A stretch of 64,000 bases of DNA from positions 49,942-113,941 of the forward strand of contig JAODMF010000014.1 in the NCBI GenBank assembly GCA_025464095.1. Reading direction: 5' to 3'. This document shows positions 50,149 to 60,301 of this stretch, one piece after another. Positions within the stretch are counted from its first letter, which is position 1. Every line of letters starts with the position of its first letter. The DNA is from Glaciihabitans sp. Its GTDB lineage: Bacteria; Actinomycetota; Actinomycetes; Actinomycetales; Microbacteriaceae. The notes below the pieces were generated by a model. The model was not told the DNA's origin. It made no database searches and saw only the letters and a program-made list of their open reading frames with translations. Position numbers and translations under genes: made by a program.

Positions 50149-51132
50149 ATGACGGACTCTTCCCGAAAAACGGCCGCAGTCATCTACAACCCCATCAAGG
50201 TTGATCTCGGGGCCCTCCGCACCGCGGTGGCGTCGGCTGAGCAAGACGCCGGCTGGGCCGAGAGTGTCTGGCTGGAGACATCCGTCGAGGATGTCGGCCA
50301 GGGTGTGACTGCCAAGGCCAGGGAAATGGGCGTGGACCTTGTCATCGCCGCGGGCGGCGACGGCACGGTTCGTGCGGTCGCGGAAGGGCTGAGGGGCAGC
50401 GATGTCCCCCTGGCACTTCTTCCTGCTGGCACGGGCAACCTGTTGGCGCGCAACCTGAAACTGACCCTGAACGACATGCCCGGCTCGGTGCAATCCGCTT
50501 TCAAGGGCATTGACCGGCCGATCGACCTGGGTGTTATCGACATCGAACGCGAGGACAAGACCAGGGACCGGCATGTGTTCGTGGTCATGGCGGGAATGGG
50601 CATCGACGCGAAGATGATCGAAAACACCGACGAAGACGTGAAAGCGAAAGCGGGCTGGGCCGCGTACGTCGGCGCGATCGTGAAGTCGCTGCGCGATCCC
50701 AACGAGCTGCATCTGAGGTTCAAGCTCAACGATGAGCCCACGAAACGCGCGACAGTGCACACGCTCATCATTGGCAACTGCGGGTCGCTGCCGGCGAACA
50801 TCCTGCTGATGCCCCAGGCGGTGGTCGACGACGGGCTCTTCGACCTCCTGCTGATGCGTCCGGGGGGTGCACTCGGCTGGATCAGGGTGTGGGCGAAGGT
50901 GGCATGGGTGAACGGGGTGGTTCGACGCACCAAGGCAGGCAAGGCACTGGCCGGTGAGCACGAGAACGACGGCGACCTTCACTACCAAACCGGCACGAAG
51001 TTCGTCGCCCGTCTCTCACGGCCCGAACAGATCGAACTCGACGGCGATGCTTTCGGCAAGGCAACCGCTTTCCGGGCTTGGCTGGAGCCGGGGGCCCTGA
51101 AGGTCCGTGTACCGGCCGACGCTGCACGGTAA
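50149..51132 (+). CDS. Diacylglycerol/lipid kinase family protein
   Basis: 327 residues. AAGGDGTVRAVAEGL is the DAGK catalytic motif and LLPAGTGNLLARNLKL the nucleotide-binding motif; AAVIYNPIKVDLGALR starts the fold. Compared with typical YegS/DgkB proteins the length is normal. TAGAGT lies six bases before ATG 50149 with no ribosome binding site, so the mRNA is probably leaderless. It is the first chromosomal gene beyond the tRNA islands. Confidence 0.88.
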   Translation: MTDSSRKTAAVIYNPIKVDLGALRTAVASAEQDAGWAESVWLETSVEDVGQGVTAKAREMGVDLVIAAGGDGTVRAVAEGLRGSDVPLALLPAGTGNLLARNLKLTLNDMPGSVQSAFKGIDRPIDLGVIDIEREDKTRDRHVFVVMAGMGIDAKMIENTDEDVKAKAGWAAYVGAIVKSLRDPNELHLRFKLNDEPTKRATVHTLIIGNCGSLPANILLMPQAVVDDGLFDLLLMRPGGALGWIRVWAKVAWVNGVVRRTKAGKALAGEHENDGDLHYQTGTKFVARLSRPEQIELDGDAFGKATAFRAWLEPGALKVRVPADAAR

Positions 51133-51195
51133 CAGTGACAAATACCCATATAGTTGCGCTACATCCTGCAATTTCGTCCAACCCGAAGGCCGACA

Positions 51196-51816
51196 ATGAG
51201 CGCGCAGAACCTCGAGGAAGATCGCCGTCCCGTTCGAGACTGGATCGAAAACGTAGCCGAAACGTTCCTCTTCGGAAGCCGCTGGCTGCTCGCGCCGATC
51301 TATATCGGCCTCATCGGCGGGATCGTGGTCGTCCTGATCAAGTTCTTCCAGGAACTGTGGGTGCTCCTCGCGGATGCGGTCACCTCCGACGCGCACGACG
51401 TGGTGCTGGGCGTCCTGGGCCTGCTGGATCTCGCATTGCTCGGCAACCTCATCATCATCGTCATCTTCGCCGGCTATGAGAATTTCGTCTCGAAGATTGG
51501 CGTGGCCGAGCGCTCGGAGGACCGTCCGCAGTGGATGGGGCACGTCGACTTCTCGGGGCTGAAGATCAAGCTCATCGGTTCCCTTGTCGCGATCTCGGTG
51601 ATCGAACTGCTGCAGGATTTCATGCGAGCGGGCGAACAGGTCGGGCATGACGAGATCTGGCGCATCGTGCTGCACCTCACCTTCGTGGTCTCCGGCGTGC
51701 TGTTCGCCCTCATGGACTACATCGCCGATAAGCGAAAAATCATGTTCGACGCTCACCGCGCCGAACTCGAGGCAACGGGCCAGACACCCGTGGCCGCCGC
51801 GAGCGACGGGATCTAG
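51196..51816 (+). CDS. UPF0114 (YqhA-type) membrane protein
   Basis: 206 residues with four membrane helices; ETFLFGSRWLLAPIYIGLIG, GNLIIIVIFAGYENFVSKIG and HVDFSGLKIKLIGSLVAISV are highly typical of the YqhA/UPF0114 family, whose function is unknown. The open frame begins at 51154 but ATG 51196 has GAAGG upstream. Twenty-six bases after its stop the manganese riboswitch of the next gene begins. Confidence 0.85.
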   Translation: MSAQNLEEDRRPVRDWIENVAETFLFGSRWLLAPIYIGLIGGIVVVLIKFFQELWVLLADAVTSDAHDVVLGVLGLLDLALLGNLIIIVIFAGYENFVSKIGVAERSEDRPQWMGHVDFSGLKIKLIGSLVAISVIELLQDFMRAGEQVGHDEIWRIVLHLTFVVSGVLFALMDYIADKRKIMFDAHRAELEATGQTPVAAASDGI

Positions 51817-51842
51817 AGCGGCATCCCCTAGGATTATTCATG

Positions 51843-51940
51843 CGAAGGGGAGTATCCCACCTCGCCACGTTCGTCATCACGGGTCCCAGCGTTGCGGCTC
51901 CGGGCGTGGCCATCGAAATCTGGTGAGGGAGAGACTTTCG
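51843..51940 (+). ncRNA. yybP-ykoY manganese riboswitch
   Basis: The conserved elements occur in order: CGAAGGGGAGTA, CGTCATCACGG, CCGGGCGTGGCC and GTGAGGGAGAGAC, with P1 closed by CGAAGG (51843-51848) and CTTTCG (51935-51940). This class binds Mn2+ and commonly precedes TerC-family exporters, as here. The expression platform is probably the 3-prime segment covering GAAGGAAC before ATG 51975 (translation control, inferred). Confidence 0.85.
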
Positions 51941-51974
51941 GGTCCTGTCACGCCCAGATCCCGAAGGAACTCCA

Positions 51975-52964
51975 ATGTCCTCACTCCCCGCCTGGTTCCA
52001 AATCGGCACGTTCGTCGTGCTGCTGCTGATTCTCGCCGCCGACCTCGTTATCGCCTACCGTCGTCCGCACATTCCGTCCACGAAGGAATCGGCCATCTGG
52101 GTCGGCTTCTACGTGCTGCTGGCGCTGGGCTTCGCACTCGCCATGTTGCTCATCGGCGATGCCGAGCACGCGAGCCAGTTCGTCGCCGGCTGGCTCACCG
52201 AGTACAGCCTGTCGATCGACAACCTGTTCGTGTTCGTGATCATCATGGGTCGCTTCTCGGTGCCGAGAAAGTACCAACAGGAAGTGCTGATGGTCGGCAT
52301 CATCCTGGCGCTGATTTTCCGTGGCATCTTCATCCTGCTCGGTGCCCAGTTGATCGAGCACTTCAGCTGGATCTTCTACCTCTTCGGGCTGTTCCTGCTC
52401 TACACCGCGGCCAACCAGGCGTTCACCGACCACAGCGACGAAGAAGACACCGAAAACCGGCTGATCAGGTTCCTGCGCAAGCGCATCCCCATCACGGAGC
52501 GGTTCGACGGCGCGAAGCTGCGGGTTCGCATCGAGGGCAGGCGCGTATTCACCCCCATCCTCATCGTGTTCATCGCCATCGGAACGACCGACCTGGTCTT
52601 CGCGCTGGACTCGATTCCGGCGATCTTCGGCATCACCACTAATCCGTTTATCGTCTTCACCGCCAACGTTTTCGCGCTGATGGGATTGCGGCAGCTGTAC
52701 TTCCTCCTCGGCGATCTCATCGATCGTCTCGTCTACCTCAAATACGGGATCGCGGTCGTGCTCGCCTTCATCGGAGTGAAGCTGTTCTTCCACGCGCTCC
52801 ACGCGAACGAGTTACCGTTTATTAACGGTGGGCACGGCGTGGAGTGGGCTCCCGAGATTGACACCCTTGTCTCTCTCGGCGTGATCGTGGCATCCATGGC
52901 GGTCGCGACCGTCGCGAGCCTCGTGAAACTGCGACTGGACGCGCGGCGGACCCCGGTGGAGTAG
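51975..52964 (+). CDS. TerC-family membrane protein, probable manganese exporter
   Basis: 329 residues with seven to nine membrane helices. EYSLSIDNLFVFVIIMGRF and TTDLVFALDSIPAIFGIT are the paired acidic TerC motifs; LFLLYTAANQAF and LMGLRQLYFLLGDLIDRLVY are also conserved. Start ATG 51975 follows GAAGGAAC. TerC relatives export Mn2+, and in Bacillus supply metal to secreted enzymes; the manganese riboswitch immediately upstream supports this role directly. Confidence 0.92.
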   Translation: MSSLPAWFQIGTFVVLLLILAADLVIAYRRPHIPSTKESAIWVGFYVLLALGFALAMLLIGDAEHASQFVAGWLTEYSLSIDNLFVFVIIMGRFSVPRKYQQEVLMVGIILALIFRGIFILLGAQLIEHFSWIFYLFGLFLLYTAANQAFTDHSDEEDTENRLIRFLRKRIPITERFDGAKLRVRIEGRRVFTPILIVFIAIGTTDLVFALDSIPAIFGITTNPFIVFTANVFALMGLRQLYFLLGDLIDRLVYLKYGIAVVLAFIGVKLFFHALHANELPFINGGHGVEWAPEIDTLVSLGVIVASMAVATVASLVKLRLDARRTPVE

Positions 52965-53031
52965 AACGGGTATTCCCTGAGACTCCCTCGGTGTTGGTAC
53001 CGTTGACCCGCGGATACAGGAGGGCGAGCGG

Positions 53032-53829
53032 ATGCACCAGACGATGAACGTGGCTTTGCCGGGCGCCAGCGCCCGAATCGTCGTGTCGGCCCGCAGCGAG
53101 GTCGGCCACGTGCGCCTCGTCAATGAAGACAGCTTTATCGCCCAGTCGCCGTTGTTCCTGGTGGCGGACGGCATGGGCGGCCATGCGCGGGGCGACCGGG
53201 CCAGCCAGGCGGTGGTGGCGGAACTCGGGGAGCGCATTTCGGCCGATTTCCTGCCGACTGCCGCGGACATCCTGAACGCAATCCGCACCGCGAACGACGC
53301 TGTCATCTCGCTTGCCCAACAGGATGACGGCGCGATGTCCGGAACCACTCTCGCGGGAGTGGCTCTCGTGGCTACGAGTGACGGCACGGCGGCGCAGTGG
53401 ATGGCCTTCAACGTCGGCGATTCCCGCATCTACAGCTGGGACGGCCGCGTCCTCGAACAGTTGAGCGTCGACCATTCCGCAGTTCAGGAACTGGTGGATG
53501 CTGGCCTCCTCAGTGACGAGGATGCGCGCGTGCACCCCAACCGCAACGTCATCACGCGGGCGATCGGCGCTCGCAGCGACGTCGACGCGGACGTGTGGCT
53601 GCTGCCGGTTGCGGGCGCGCAGTCGTTCCTCATCTGCTCTGACGGCCTAACCAAAGAGCTCGACGACGACGAAATCGCCGAGCTGCTCGGGCGTCACGAT
53701 GACGAGAACACGATCGCTGACGTTCTCGTTGAGGCTGCCAATGCGGCGGGTGGGCGCGACAACATCACGGTTGTCGCTGTCCAGTCGACGCTGATCGATG
53801 ACAAGGAACCAGCAAACCCGACCATTTAG
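53032..53829 (+). CDS. PP2C-family Ser/Thr protein phosphatase
   Basis: 265 residues. Metal-binding and catalytic motifs of PPM phosphatases are in order: VNEDSF, LVADGMGGHARGD, MSGTTLAG, NVGDSRIYSW, ICSDGLTKELDDD and GGRDNITVVAV. Cytoplasmic, no membrane anchor, unlike PstP. ATG 53032 has CAGGAGGG upstream. An FHA protein gene follows 8 bp later, so the pair probably acts in phosphothreonine signalling, perhaps with a kinase elsewhere such as the one at 7990. Confidence 0.92.
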   Translation: MHQTMNVALPGASARIVVSARSEVGHVRLVNEDSFIAQSPLFLVADGMGGHARGDRASQAVVAELGERISADFLPTAADILNAIRTANDAVISLAQQDDGAMSGTTLAGVALVATSDGTAAQWMAFNVGDSRIYSWDGRVLEQLSVDHSAVQELVDAGLLSDEDARVHPNRNVITRAIGARSDVDADVWLLPVAGAQSFLICSDGLTKELDDDEIAELLGRHDDENTIADVLVEAANAAGGRDNITVVAVQSTLIDDKEPANPTI

Positions 53830-53837
53830 GACTCAGG

Positions 53838-54776
53838 ATGCCCCACTACGCGCCCGCACAAGGTGACGACTGGCTGCTCGCCGTTGTCGACGACTTCGCG
53901 CTGATCTGTCGCTCGAGCCAGACGACGCCGCAGCAACTGTGGGACGTTCTCGGCGGGCCGGACCCGATCCAGTCCACGCTCGACCTGCTCACCTCCGGCG
54001 GGGTGCGTGCGACCCCGGACTTTGCGATGGCGCGCTGGTCCCGACAGGCAGGTGCGTCTGCGCTTCTCCTCGTGCGCGGCCCCGCTGTCATATCGGTGGA
54101 TGCGGCGGCCGGACGGCGCGAATTCGACGGATTGGGCGTCGCGACCTGGTTGGAGACGCGTGTCGACGACGTGAGGTCGATGGGCATCGTCGCGGGAGCC
54201 GTGGGCGCAGAACCATCCGTACCGATTTTCGCCGGGGTCGCCTGGGCTGCCAGCGTCGCCATGACCATCGACGACCTCGACGTCGTCGCGGTTCCCGCGC
54301 GGCGGGCGCAATCCCAACCCACCCTTCCCGTCATCGTCGACGTGGCAACGCCGGAGCCTGGTGCGCAGCAACAGCCGAAGCTCCGCGCGAGTCGCAGGCA
54401 CGCCCACCCGGAGTCCACCACCGGCCCAGCGGCTGCTGACGGTTTCTACCTCGAGCTGCCGGGCGGCACCCGCGAACCGCTCAACCAACCGATTCTGGTC
54501 GGCCGGAGTCCCAGTGTGAGCAAGGTCTCGAGCGGGCAGATCCCCCGGCTGCTCACGATCGCCGGCGAGCAGGACATCTCGCGCAACCAGGCGCAGTTCA
54601 CCCTTGACGGCGAGGCTGTGATCGTCACTGACCTGCACTCGCGCAACGGGACCTCCGTCACCGTGCCGGGGGAGACGCGACGGCTGCTGCCGCAGGGGGA
54701 GCCCACGCCCGTGCCGGTGGGAACGGTCGTCGATCTCGGTGGAGGCGCGCTGCTGGTGATTGGCAAGGAGGACTAG
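53838..54776 (+). CDS. FHA-domain protein
   Basis: 312 residues. The C-terminal part (about 210-312) is an FHA phosphothreonine-binding domain: ILVGRSPSVSKV, DISRNQAQF and TDLHSRNGTSV. The usual SRxH reads SRNQ, so the conserved His is replaced by Gln. Residues 1-200 lack a recognised domain and include a variable, Pro/Gln-rich linker. It is the second gene of the PP2C operon and may be its substrate or scaffold. Confidence 0.85.
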   Translation: MPHYAPAQGDDWLLAVVDDFALICRSSQTTPQQLWDVLGGPDPIQSTLDLLTSGGVRATPDFAMARWSRQAGASALLLVRGPAVISVDAAAGRREFDGLGVATWLETRVDDVRSMGIVAGAVGAEPSVPIFAGVAWAASVAMTIDDLDVVAVPARRAQSQPTLPVIVDVATPEPGAQQQPKLRASRRHAHPESTTGPAAADGFYLELPGGTREPLNQPILVGRSPSVSKVSSGQIPRLLTIAGEQDISRNQAQFTLDGEAVIVTDLHSRNGTSVTVPGETRRLLPQGEPTPVPVGTVVDLGGGALLVIGKED

Positions 54777-54789
54777 GTGGCGTCCAACA

Positions 54790-54810
54790 CACCCGATTTG
54801 CGGTCGGGTG
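54790..54810. promoter_or_regulatory. Inverted repeat at the leu promoter
   Basis: CACCCGA (54790-54796) and TCGGGTG (54804-54810) form a perfect 7-bp dyad ending one base before the -10-like TAACCT (54812-54817). It could be an operator of the leucine promoter or, less likely because no T-run follows, a terminator of the FHA gene. Confidence 0.45.
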
Positions 54811-54823
54811 ATAACCTCGGGGG

Positions 54824-54874
54824 ATGCAGTTCGAGCGGACGATTCTCCTCCTTCTTCGCCGCGACGAGACCTAA
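54824..54874 (+). CDS. leuL: Leucine leader peptide (attenuator)
   Basis: A 17-codon frame encodes MQFERTILLLLRRDET and a stop, with four consecutive leucine codons (CTC CTC CTT CTT) after Ile. ATG 54824 lies six bases after TAACCT, so the transcript would be leaderless. It ends 69 bp before leuC and runs into a hairpin, the layout of amino-acid attenuation: ribosome stalling on Leu codons should alter folding of the following RNA. Confidence 0.8.
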   Translation: MQFERTILLLLRRDET

Positions 54875-54897
54875 TCCAGAGGCCTGACTCGTCGCGG
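54859..54897 (+). promoter_or_regulatory. leu attenuator hairpin
   Basis: CCGCGACGAG (54859-54868, inside the leader peptide frame) pairs with CTCGTCGCGG (54888-54897) over 10 bp. A ribosome stalled at the Leu codons would cover or free the left arm. No clear T-run follows, so the mechanism could be Rho-dependent or translational. Confidence 0.65.
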
Positions 54898-54943
54898 AGT
54901 TTGCCGATGGCTGACCACTCGACACGAAGAAAGACCCCAGCTC

Positions 54944-56517
<1,574 letters not shown>

Positions 56518-56518
<1 letters not shown>

Positions 56519-57114
56519 TGGAGAAAATCACCACGGTTGCCGGGCCGGCAGTGCCGTTGCAGCGAGCCAACGTCGACACCGACCAGATCATCCCCGCCGT
56601 GTTCCTGAAGCGGGTCACGAAGACCGGCTTCGACGATGCGCTCTTTTACGCGTGGCGCCAGGATCCCGACTTCGTGATCAACCAGGAGCCCTTCAAGCAC
56701 GGCGGCGTCCTGGTGGCCGGGCCCGATTTCGGCACCGGCTCGAGTCGCGAGCACGCAGTGTGGGCACTGCGTGATTTCGGATTCAGCGCAGTGCTCAGCC
56801 CGCGGTTCGGCGACATTTTCCGTGGCAACGCCGGCAAGCAGGGCCTGCTGGCCGCTCAGATCACCGAAGCGGATGTCGAAAAGATCTGGTCGATCATCGA
56901 CCAGACCCCGGGAATAGAGATCTCCGTCGATCTTGTTGCCAAGACTGCGACCATCGCTGATCTCACCGTGCCATTTGAGATCGATGATTACACTAGGTGG
57001 CGTTTGCTCGAAGGGCTCGATGACATCGGGCTCACCCTGCGTAGCGAGGCGCAGATTACTGAGTTCGAAGCCCGCCGCGAATCGTGGCGACCCAAGACAT
57101 TGCCGGTGAAGTGA
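56518..57114 (+). CDS. leuD: 3-isopropylmalate dehydratase small subunit
   Basis: 198 residues. [20 protein letters not shown] and [20 protein letters not shown] are LeuD signatures, the latter carrying substrate-binding serines and arginine. It pairs with LeuC to isomerise 2- and 3-isopropylmalate. The ATG overlaps the leuC stop (TAATG), ensuring equal synthesis of the subunits. murA starts directly after its stop. Confidence 0.95.
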
Positions 57115-58509
57115 GTGAATGCCCTCGTGCGAGATGTGCCACAGCCCGTTGGCCTCAGTGACGCCCAGAAGTCGGGCGAGCGGGTGGGCCTGAAGTCCGA
57201 CAAGATCGTCATCAACGGTGGCAAGCCGCTGCGCGGCCGCATCGAGGTGCGCGGCGCGAAGAACCTCGCAACCAAGGCCATGGTGGCCGCGCTGCTCGGC
57301 GAAACGCCCAGCCTGCTCAAGGATGTCCCCGACATTTCCGACGTGGGCGTCGTCACCGGAATGCTCAACGCCTACGGCGTCTCGGTCACGAGCCCGGCAC
57401 CGGGCGAGTTGCTGCTGGACCCCAGCAACGTGCTCAAGGCGCATTTCGCAGAAATCGACGCGCTCGCGGGCTCGTCCCGCATCCCGATCCTGTTCTGTGG
57501 TCCGCTGCTGCATCGCCTCGGGGAAGCACTCATCCCCGACCTCGGTGGCTGCCGTATCGGTGACCGCCCCATCGACTTCCACCTCGACGCGCTGCGCGCT
57601 TTCGGTGCCGTCGTCGACAAGAGCTACGAGGGAATCCGTCTCACGGCCCCGAACGGGCTGACCGGCGCGAACATCGATCTGCCCTACCCCAGCGTCGGCG
57701 CCACCGAGCAGGTGCTGCTCACCGGCGTTCTCGCGAAGGGCACGACCGAACTGCGCAACGCCGCCATCGAGCCCGAGATCATGGATCTCATCGCCATCCT
57801 GCAGAAGATGGGCGCGATCATTTCGGTCGAGCCCAACCGCGTGATCTTCATCGAGGGCGTCGACTCGCTGCGCGGCTACGAGCACCGTGCGCTGTTCGAC
57901 CGCAACGAGGCCGCGAGCTGGGCATCCGCCGCGCTCGCCACGGAGGGCGACATTTTCGTCGGCGGGGCGAAGCAGCAGGAGCTGATGACGTTCCTCAACA
58001 TCTTCCGCAAGGTCGGTGGTGCCTTCGACATCCACGAGGACGGCATCCGGTTCTACCACCCGGGCGGCGAGCTCAAGCCCGTCGTCGTGGAGACTGACGT
58101 GCACCCCGGCTTCATGACCGACTGGCAGCAGCCGCTCATCGTGGCGCTCACCAAGGCGCAGGGCGTCTCCGTCGTGCACGAGACGGTTTACGAGAACCGA
58201 TTCGGCTTCACGGATGCCCTCATCCAGATGGGCGCGGACATCGTCGTTCACAAGGACGGGCTCTCCGGTCTCACCCGGCGTGTGCCGCAGCGTCCGCTCG
58301 AGCAGGCGGCGGTCATCACGGGACCGACGGCGCTGCACGGAGCCGACATTCGGGTCCCCGACCTCCGCGGCGGGTTCAGCCACCTCATCGCCGCTCTCAC
58401 CGCCGAGGGGCAGTCAACCATCAGCAACGTCGGCATCATCAGCCGCGGCTACGAGCACTTCATCGACAAGCTGCGCCTGCTCGGCGCTGACTTCATCTAC
58501 GAGGGCTAA
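57115..58509 (+). CDS. murA: UDP-N-acetylglucosamine 1-carboxyvinyltransferase
   Basis: 464 residues; first committed step of peptidoglycan synthesis, adding enolpyruvate to UDP-GlcNAc. KIVINGGKPLRGRIEVRGAK is the typical N terminus, and the catalytic Cys is present (Cys146 in LGGCRIGDRPIDFH), so fosfomycin sensitivity at target level is expected. GTG 57115 gives a 28-residue extension before the fold; an internal GTG at VGLKSDKIVING is an alternative. It abuts leuD and is probably cotranscribed. Confidence 0.93.
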   Translation: MNALVRDVPQPVGLSDAQKSGERVGLKSDKIVINGGKPLRGRIEVRGAKNLATKAMVAALLGETPSLLKDVPDISDVGVVTGMLNAYGVSVTSPAPGELLLDPSNVLKAHFAEIDALAGSSRIPILFCGPLLHRLGEALIPDLGGCRIGDRPIDFHLDALRAFGAVVDKSYEGIRLTAPNGLTGANIDLPYPSVGATEQVLLTGVLAKGTTELRNAAIEPEIMDLIAILQKMGAIISVEPNRVIFIEGVDSLRGYEHRALFDRNEAASWASAALATEGDIFVGGAKQQELMTFLNIFRKVGGAFDIHEDGIRFYHPGGELKPVVVETDVHPGFMTDWQQPLIVALTKAQGVSVVHETVYENRFGFTDALIQMGADIVVHKDGLSGLTRRVPQRPLEQAAVITGPTALHGADIRVPDLRGGFSHLIAALTAEGQSTISNVGIISRGYEHFIDKLRLLGADFIYEG

Positions 58510-58516
58510 GCGCTTC

Positions 58517-59287
58517 GTGTCGACGACGACTTCCGGGGCGCCGAAGCCCCGCTCGGAGAAGACGCCGATGTTTCGCGTGCTCGCGGCGCTGCTCGTGCCG
58601 TTCATGTACATGATCGCCAGGTTCCACCTGCACGCAACCGAGAACGTGCCGAAGACCGGCGCGTTCGTGCTCGCGCCGAACCACTTCAGCGAGATCGACC
58701 CGCTCGTGATGGGTGTCTCGATGTGGCAGCTGAACCGGATGCCGCGGTACCTGGCGAAGGCATCCCTGTTCAAGATTCCGCTGTTCGGCGCGCTCCTGCG
58801 CGCGACCGGCCAGGTGCCGGTGATGCGCAGCAGCGGCGTGGATCGAGCGAGCGACCCGATCGCGGCCGCACGGAAGATCGCAACGGATGGCTCCGCGGTC
58901 GTGATCTATCCGGAGGGCACGCTCACCCGCGACCCCGACCTCTGGCCGATGCGCGGCAAGTCGGGGGCCGTTCGTACCGCGCTCCAGGCGGACATCCCTG
59001 TCATTCCTGCCGCGCACTGGGGAACCCAGAAGCTGTTGCCCCGGTACGGCAAGCGCATCAGCCTGTTTCCGCGCAAAGACATCAACATCCTGTTCGGGCC
59101 GCCGGTAGACCTGTCGGCGTTTCGCGGGCGTCCGCTCGACGCGAGCGACTACGCCGCCGCGACCGACCTCGTGATGGACGCGATTACCGGCCTGCTTGAG
59201 ACACTGCGGGGCGAAACTGCTCCCGCCGAGCGCTGGGATCCGACAACCCACAACCAATCAGAAACGGGACGCTTTGAGCAGCCTTAA
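58517..59287 (+). CDS. plsC: 1-acyl-sn-glycerol-3-phosphate acyltransferase (PlsC family)
   Basis: 256 residues from GTG 58517, or 239 from ATG 58568 which has GGAGAAG upstream; the choice is open. The acyltransferase motifs are APNHFSEIDPL (HX4D), GALLRATGQVPVMRS, VIYPEGTLTRD (EGT) and IPVIPAAHWG. One N-terminal hydrophobic helix anchors it to the membrane, where it makes phosphatidic acid. It overlaps gpsA, which provides its glycerol-3-phosphate precursor. Confidence 0.9.
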   Translation: MSTTTSGAPKPRSEKTPMFRVLAALLVPFMYMIARFHLHATENVPKTGAFVLAPNHFSEIDPLVMGVSMWQLNRMPRYLAKASLFKIPLFGALLRATGQVPVMRSSGVDRASDPIAAARKIATDGSAVVIYPEGTLTRDPDLWPMRGKSGAVRTALQADIPVIPAAHWGTQKLLPRYGKRISLFPRKDINILFGPPVDLSAFRGRPLDASDYAAATDLVMDAITGLLETLRGETAPAERWDPTTHNQSETGRFEQP

Positions 59288-60299
59288 CTCGACAGGCCGG
59301 GGCCGCAAAGTCGCGGTTCTGGGCGCCGGTTCCTGGGGCACCACCTTCGCGAAGGTGCTCGCCGATGGAGGATCGGATGTCGTGCTGTGGGCCCGCCGCC
59401 CCGAGCTCGCCCGCGAAATCTCCGAATCCAAGCGAAACAGCGACTACCTGCCGGGCATCAACCTGCCCCGCACCGTTCGGGCGAGCGCGCGCCTGGCCGT
59501 GGTGCTTGACGGCGCCGAACAGGTCTTTATCTCGGTGCCCAGCCAGTCACTGCGCGAGAATCTCAGCCAGTTCCGTGACCTGATTCCGGCCGACGCGCTG
59601 ATCATCTCGCTGATGAAGGGCGTAGAAAAGGGCACGCGCTTCCGCATGAGCGAGGTGCTGAAGCAGGAACTGGGCATCGACGGAGAGCGCATCGCCGTCG
59701 CATCCGGTCCCAACCTCGCGCTCGAGATCGCGAAGGAGCAGCCGACGGCCGCGGTGATCTCATCCGACAATCTGGAGACCGCGACGACCATCGCGATGAC
59801 GGCCACCAACCCGTACTTCCGCTCGTTCGTCAACACGGATGTGATCGGCACCGAGTTCGGTGGCGTGCTGAAAAACCTCATTGCGGTCGCGATTGGAATC
59901 GTCGACGGCGTCGGATACGGCGAGAACACGAAAGCGTCGATCATCACGCGCGGCCTCGCCGAGATGACGGACTTCTCGGTGGCATACGGCGCCCGGGCGG
60001 AGACGCTCGCTGGCCTTGCCGGACTCGGCGACCTCATCGCCACTTGCGAGTCGCCGCTGTCACGCAACAACACGGCCGGCAGGCTGCTCGGCCAGGGCTA
60101 CAGCTTCTCCGAGGTCATCAAACAGATGAACCAGACGGCGGAGGGCCTGTCGTCGGTCGCGCCGATCCTGGAGCTGGCCCTCGCGAAGGGCGTCGAGATG
60201 CCGATCGTTAGTCAGGTCTCGAAGGTTCTGGCCGGTACGCTGGCTCCGCGGGACATTGCGCCTCACCTCACCTCCGACCCGACCCCACAGGGAGAGTAA
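59274..60299 (+). CDS. gpsA: NAD(P)-dependent glycerol-3-phosphate dehydrogenase
   Basis: 341 residues from TTG 59274, inside the plsC 3-prime end. VAVLGAGSWGTTFAKVLAD is the cofactor-binding loop; LMKGVEKGT, ALKNLIAVAIGIVDG-like FGGVLKNLIAVAIGI and AGLAGLGDLIATCESPLSRN hold the catalytic Lys and substrate-binding residues. It reduces dihydroxyacetone phosphate to sn-glycerol-3-phosphate for phospholipid synthesis. ddl follows after 2 bp. Confidence 0.94.
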   Translation: MSSLNSTGRGRKVAVLGAGSWGTTFAKVLADGGSDVVLWARRPELAREISESKRNSDYLPGINLPRTVRASARLAVVLDGAEQVFISVPSQSLRENLSQFRDLIPADALIISLMKGVEKGTRFRMSEVLKQELGIDGERIAVASGPNLALEIAKEQPTAAVISSDNLETATTIAMTATNPYFRSFVNTDVIGTEFGGVLKNLIAVAIGIVDGVGYGENTKASIITRGLAEMTDFSVAYGARAETLAGLAGLGDLIATCESPLSRNNTAGRLLGQGYSFSEVIKQMNQTAEGLSSVAPILELALAKGVEMPIVSQVSKVLAGTLAPRDIAPHLTSDPTPQGE

Positions 60300-60301
60300 A
60301 C

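Noticed and set aside
44952..51132. The two lipid kinase genes flanking the tRNA region as a duplication caused by island insertion
   Set aside because: They share only the family motifs and differ through most of their length, so they are old paralogues.
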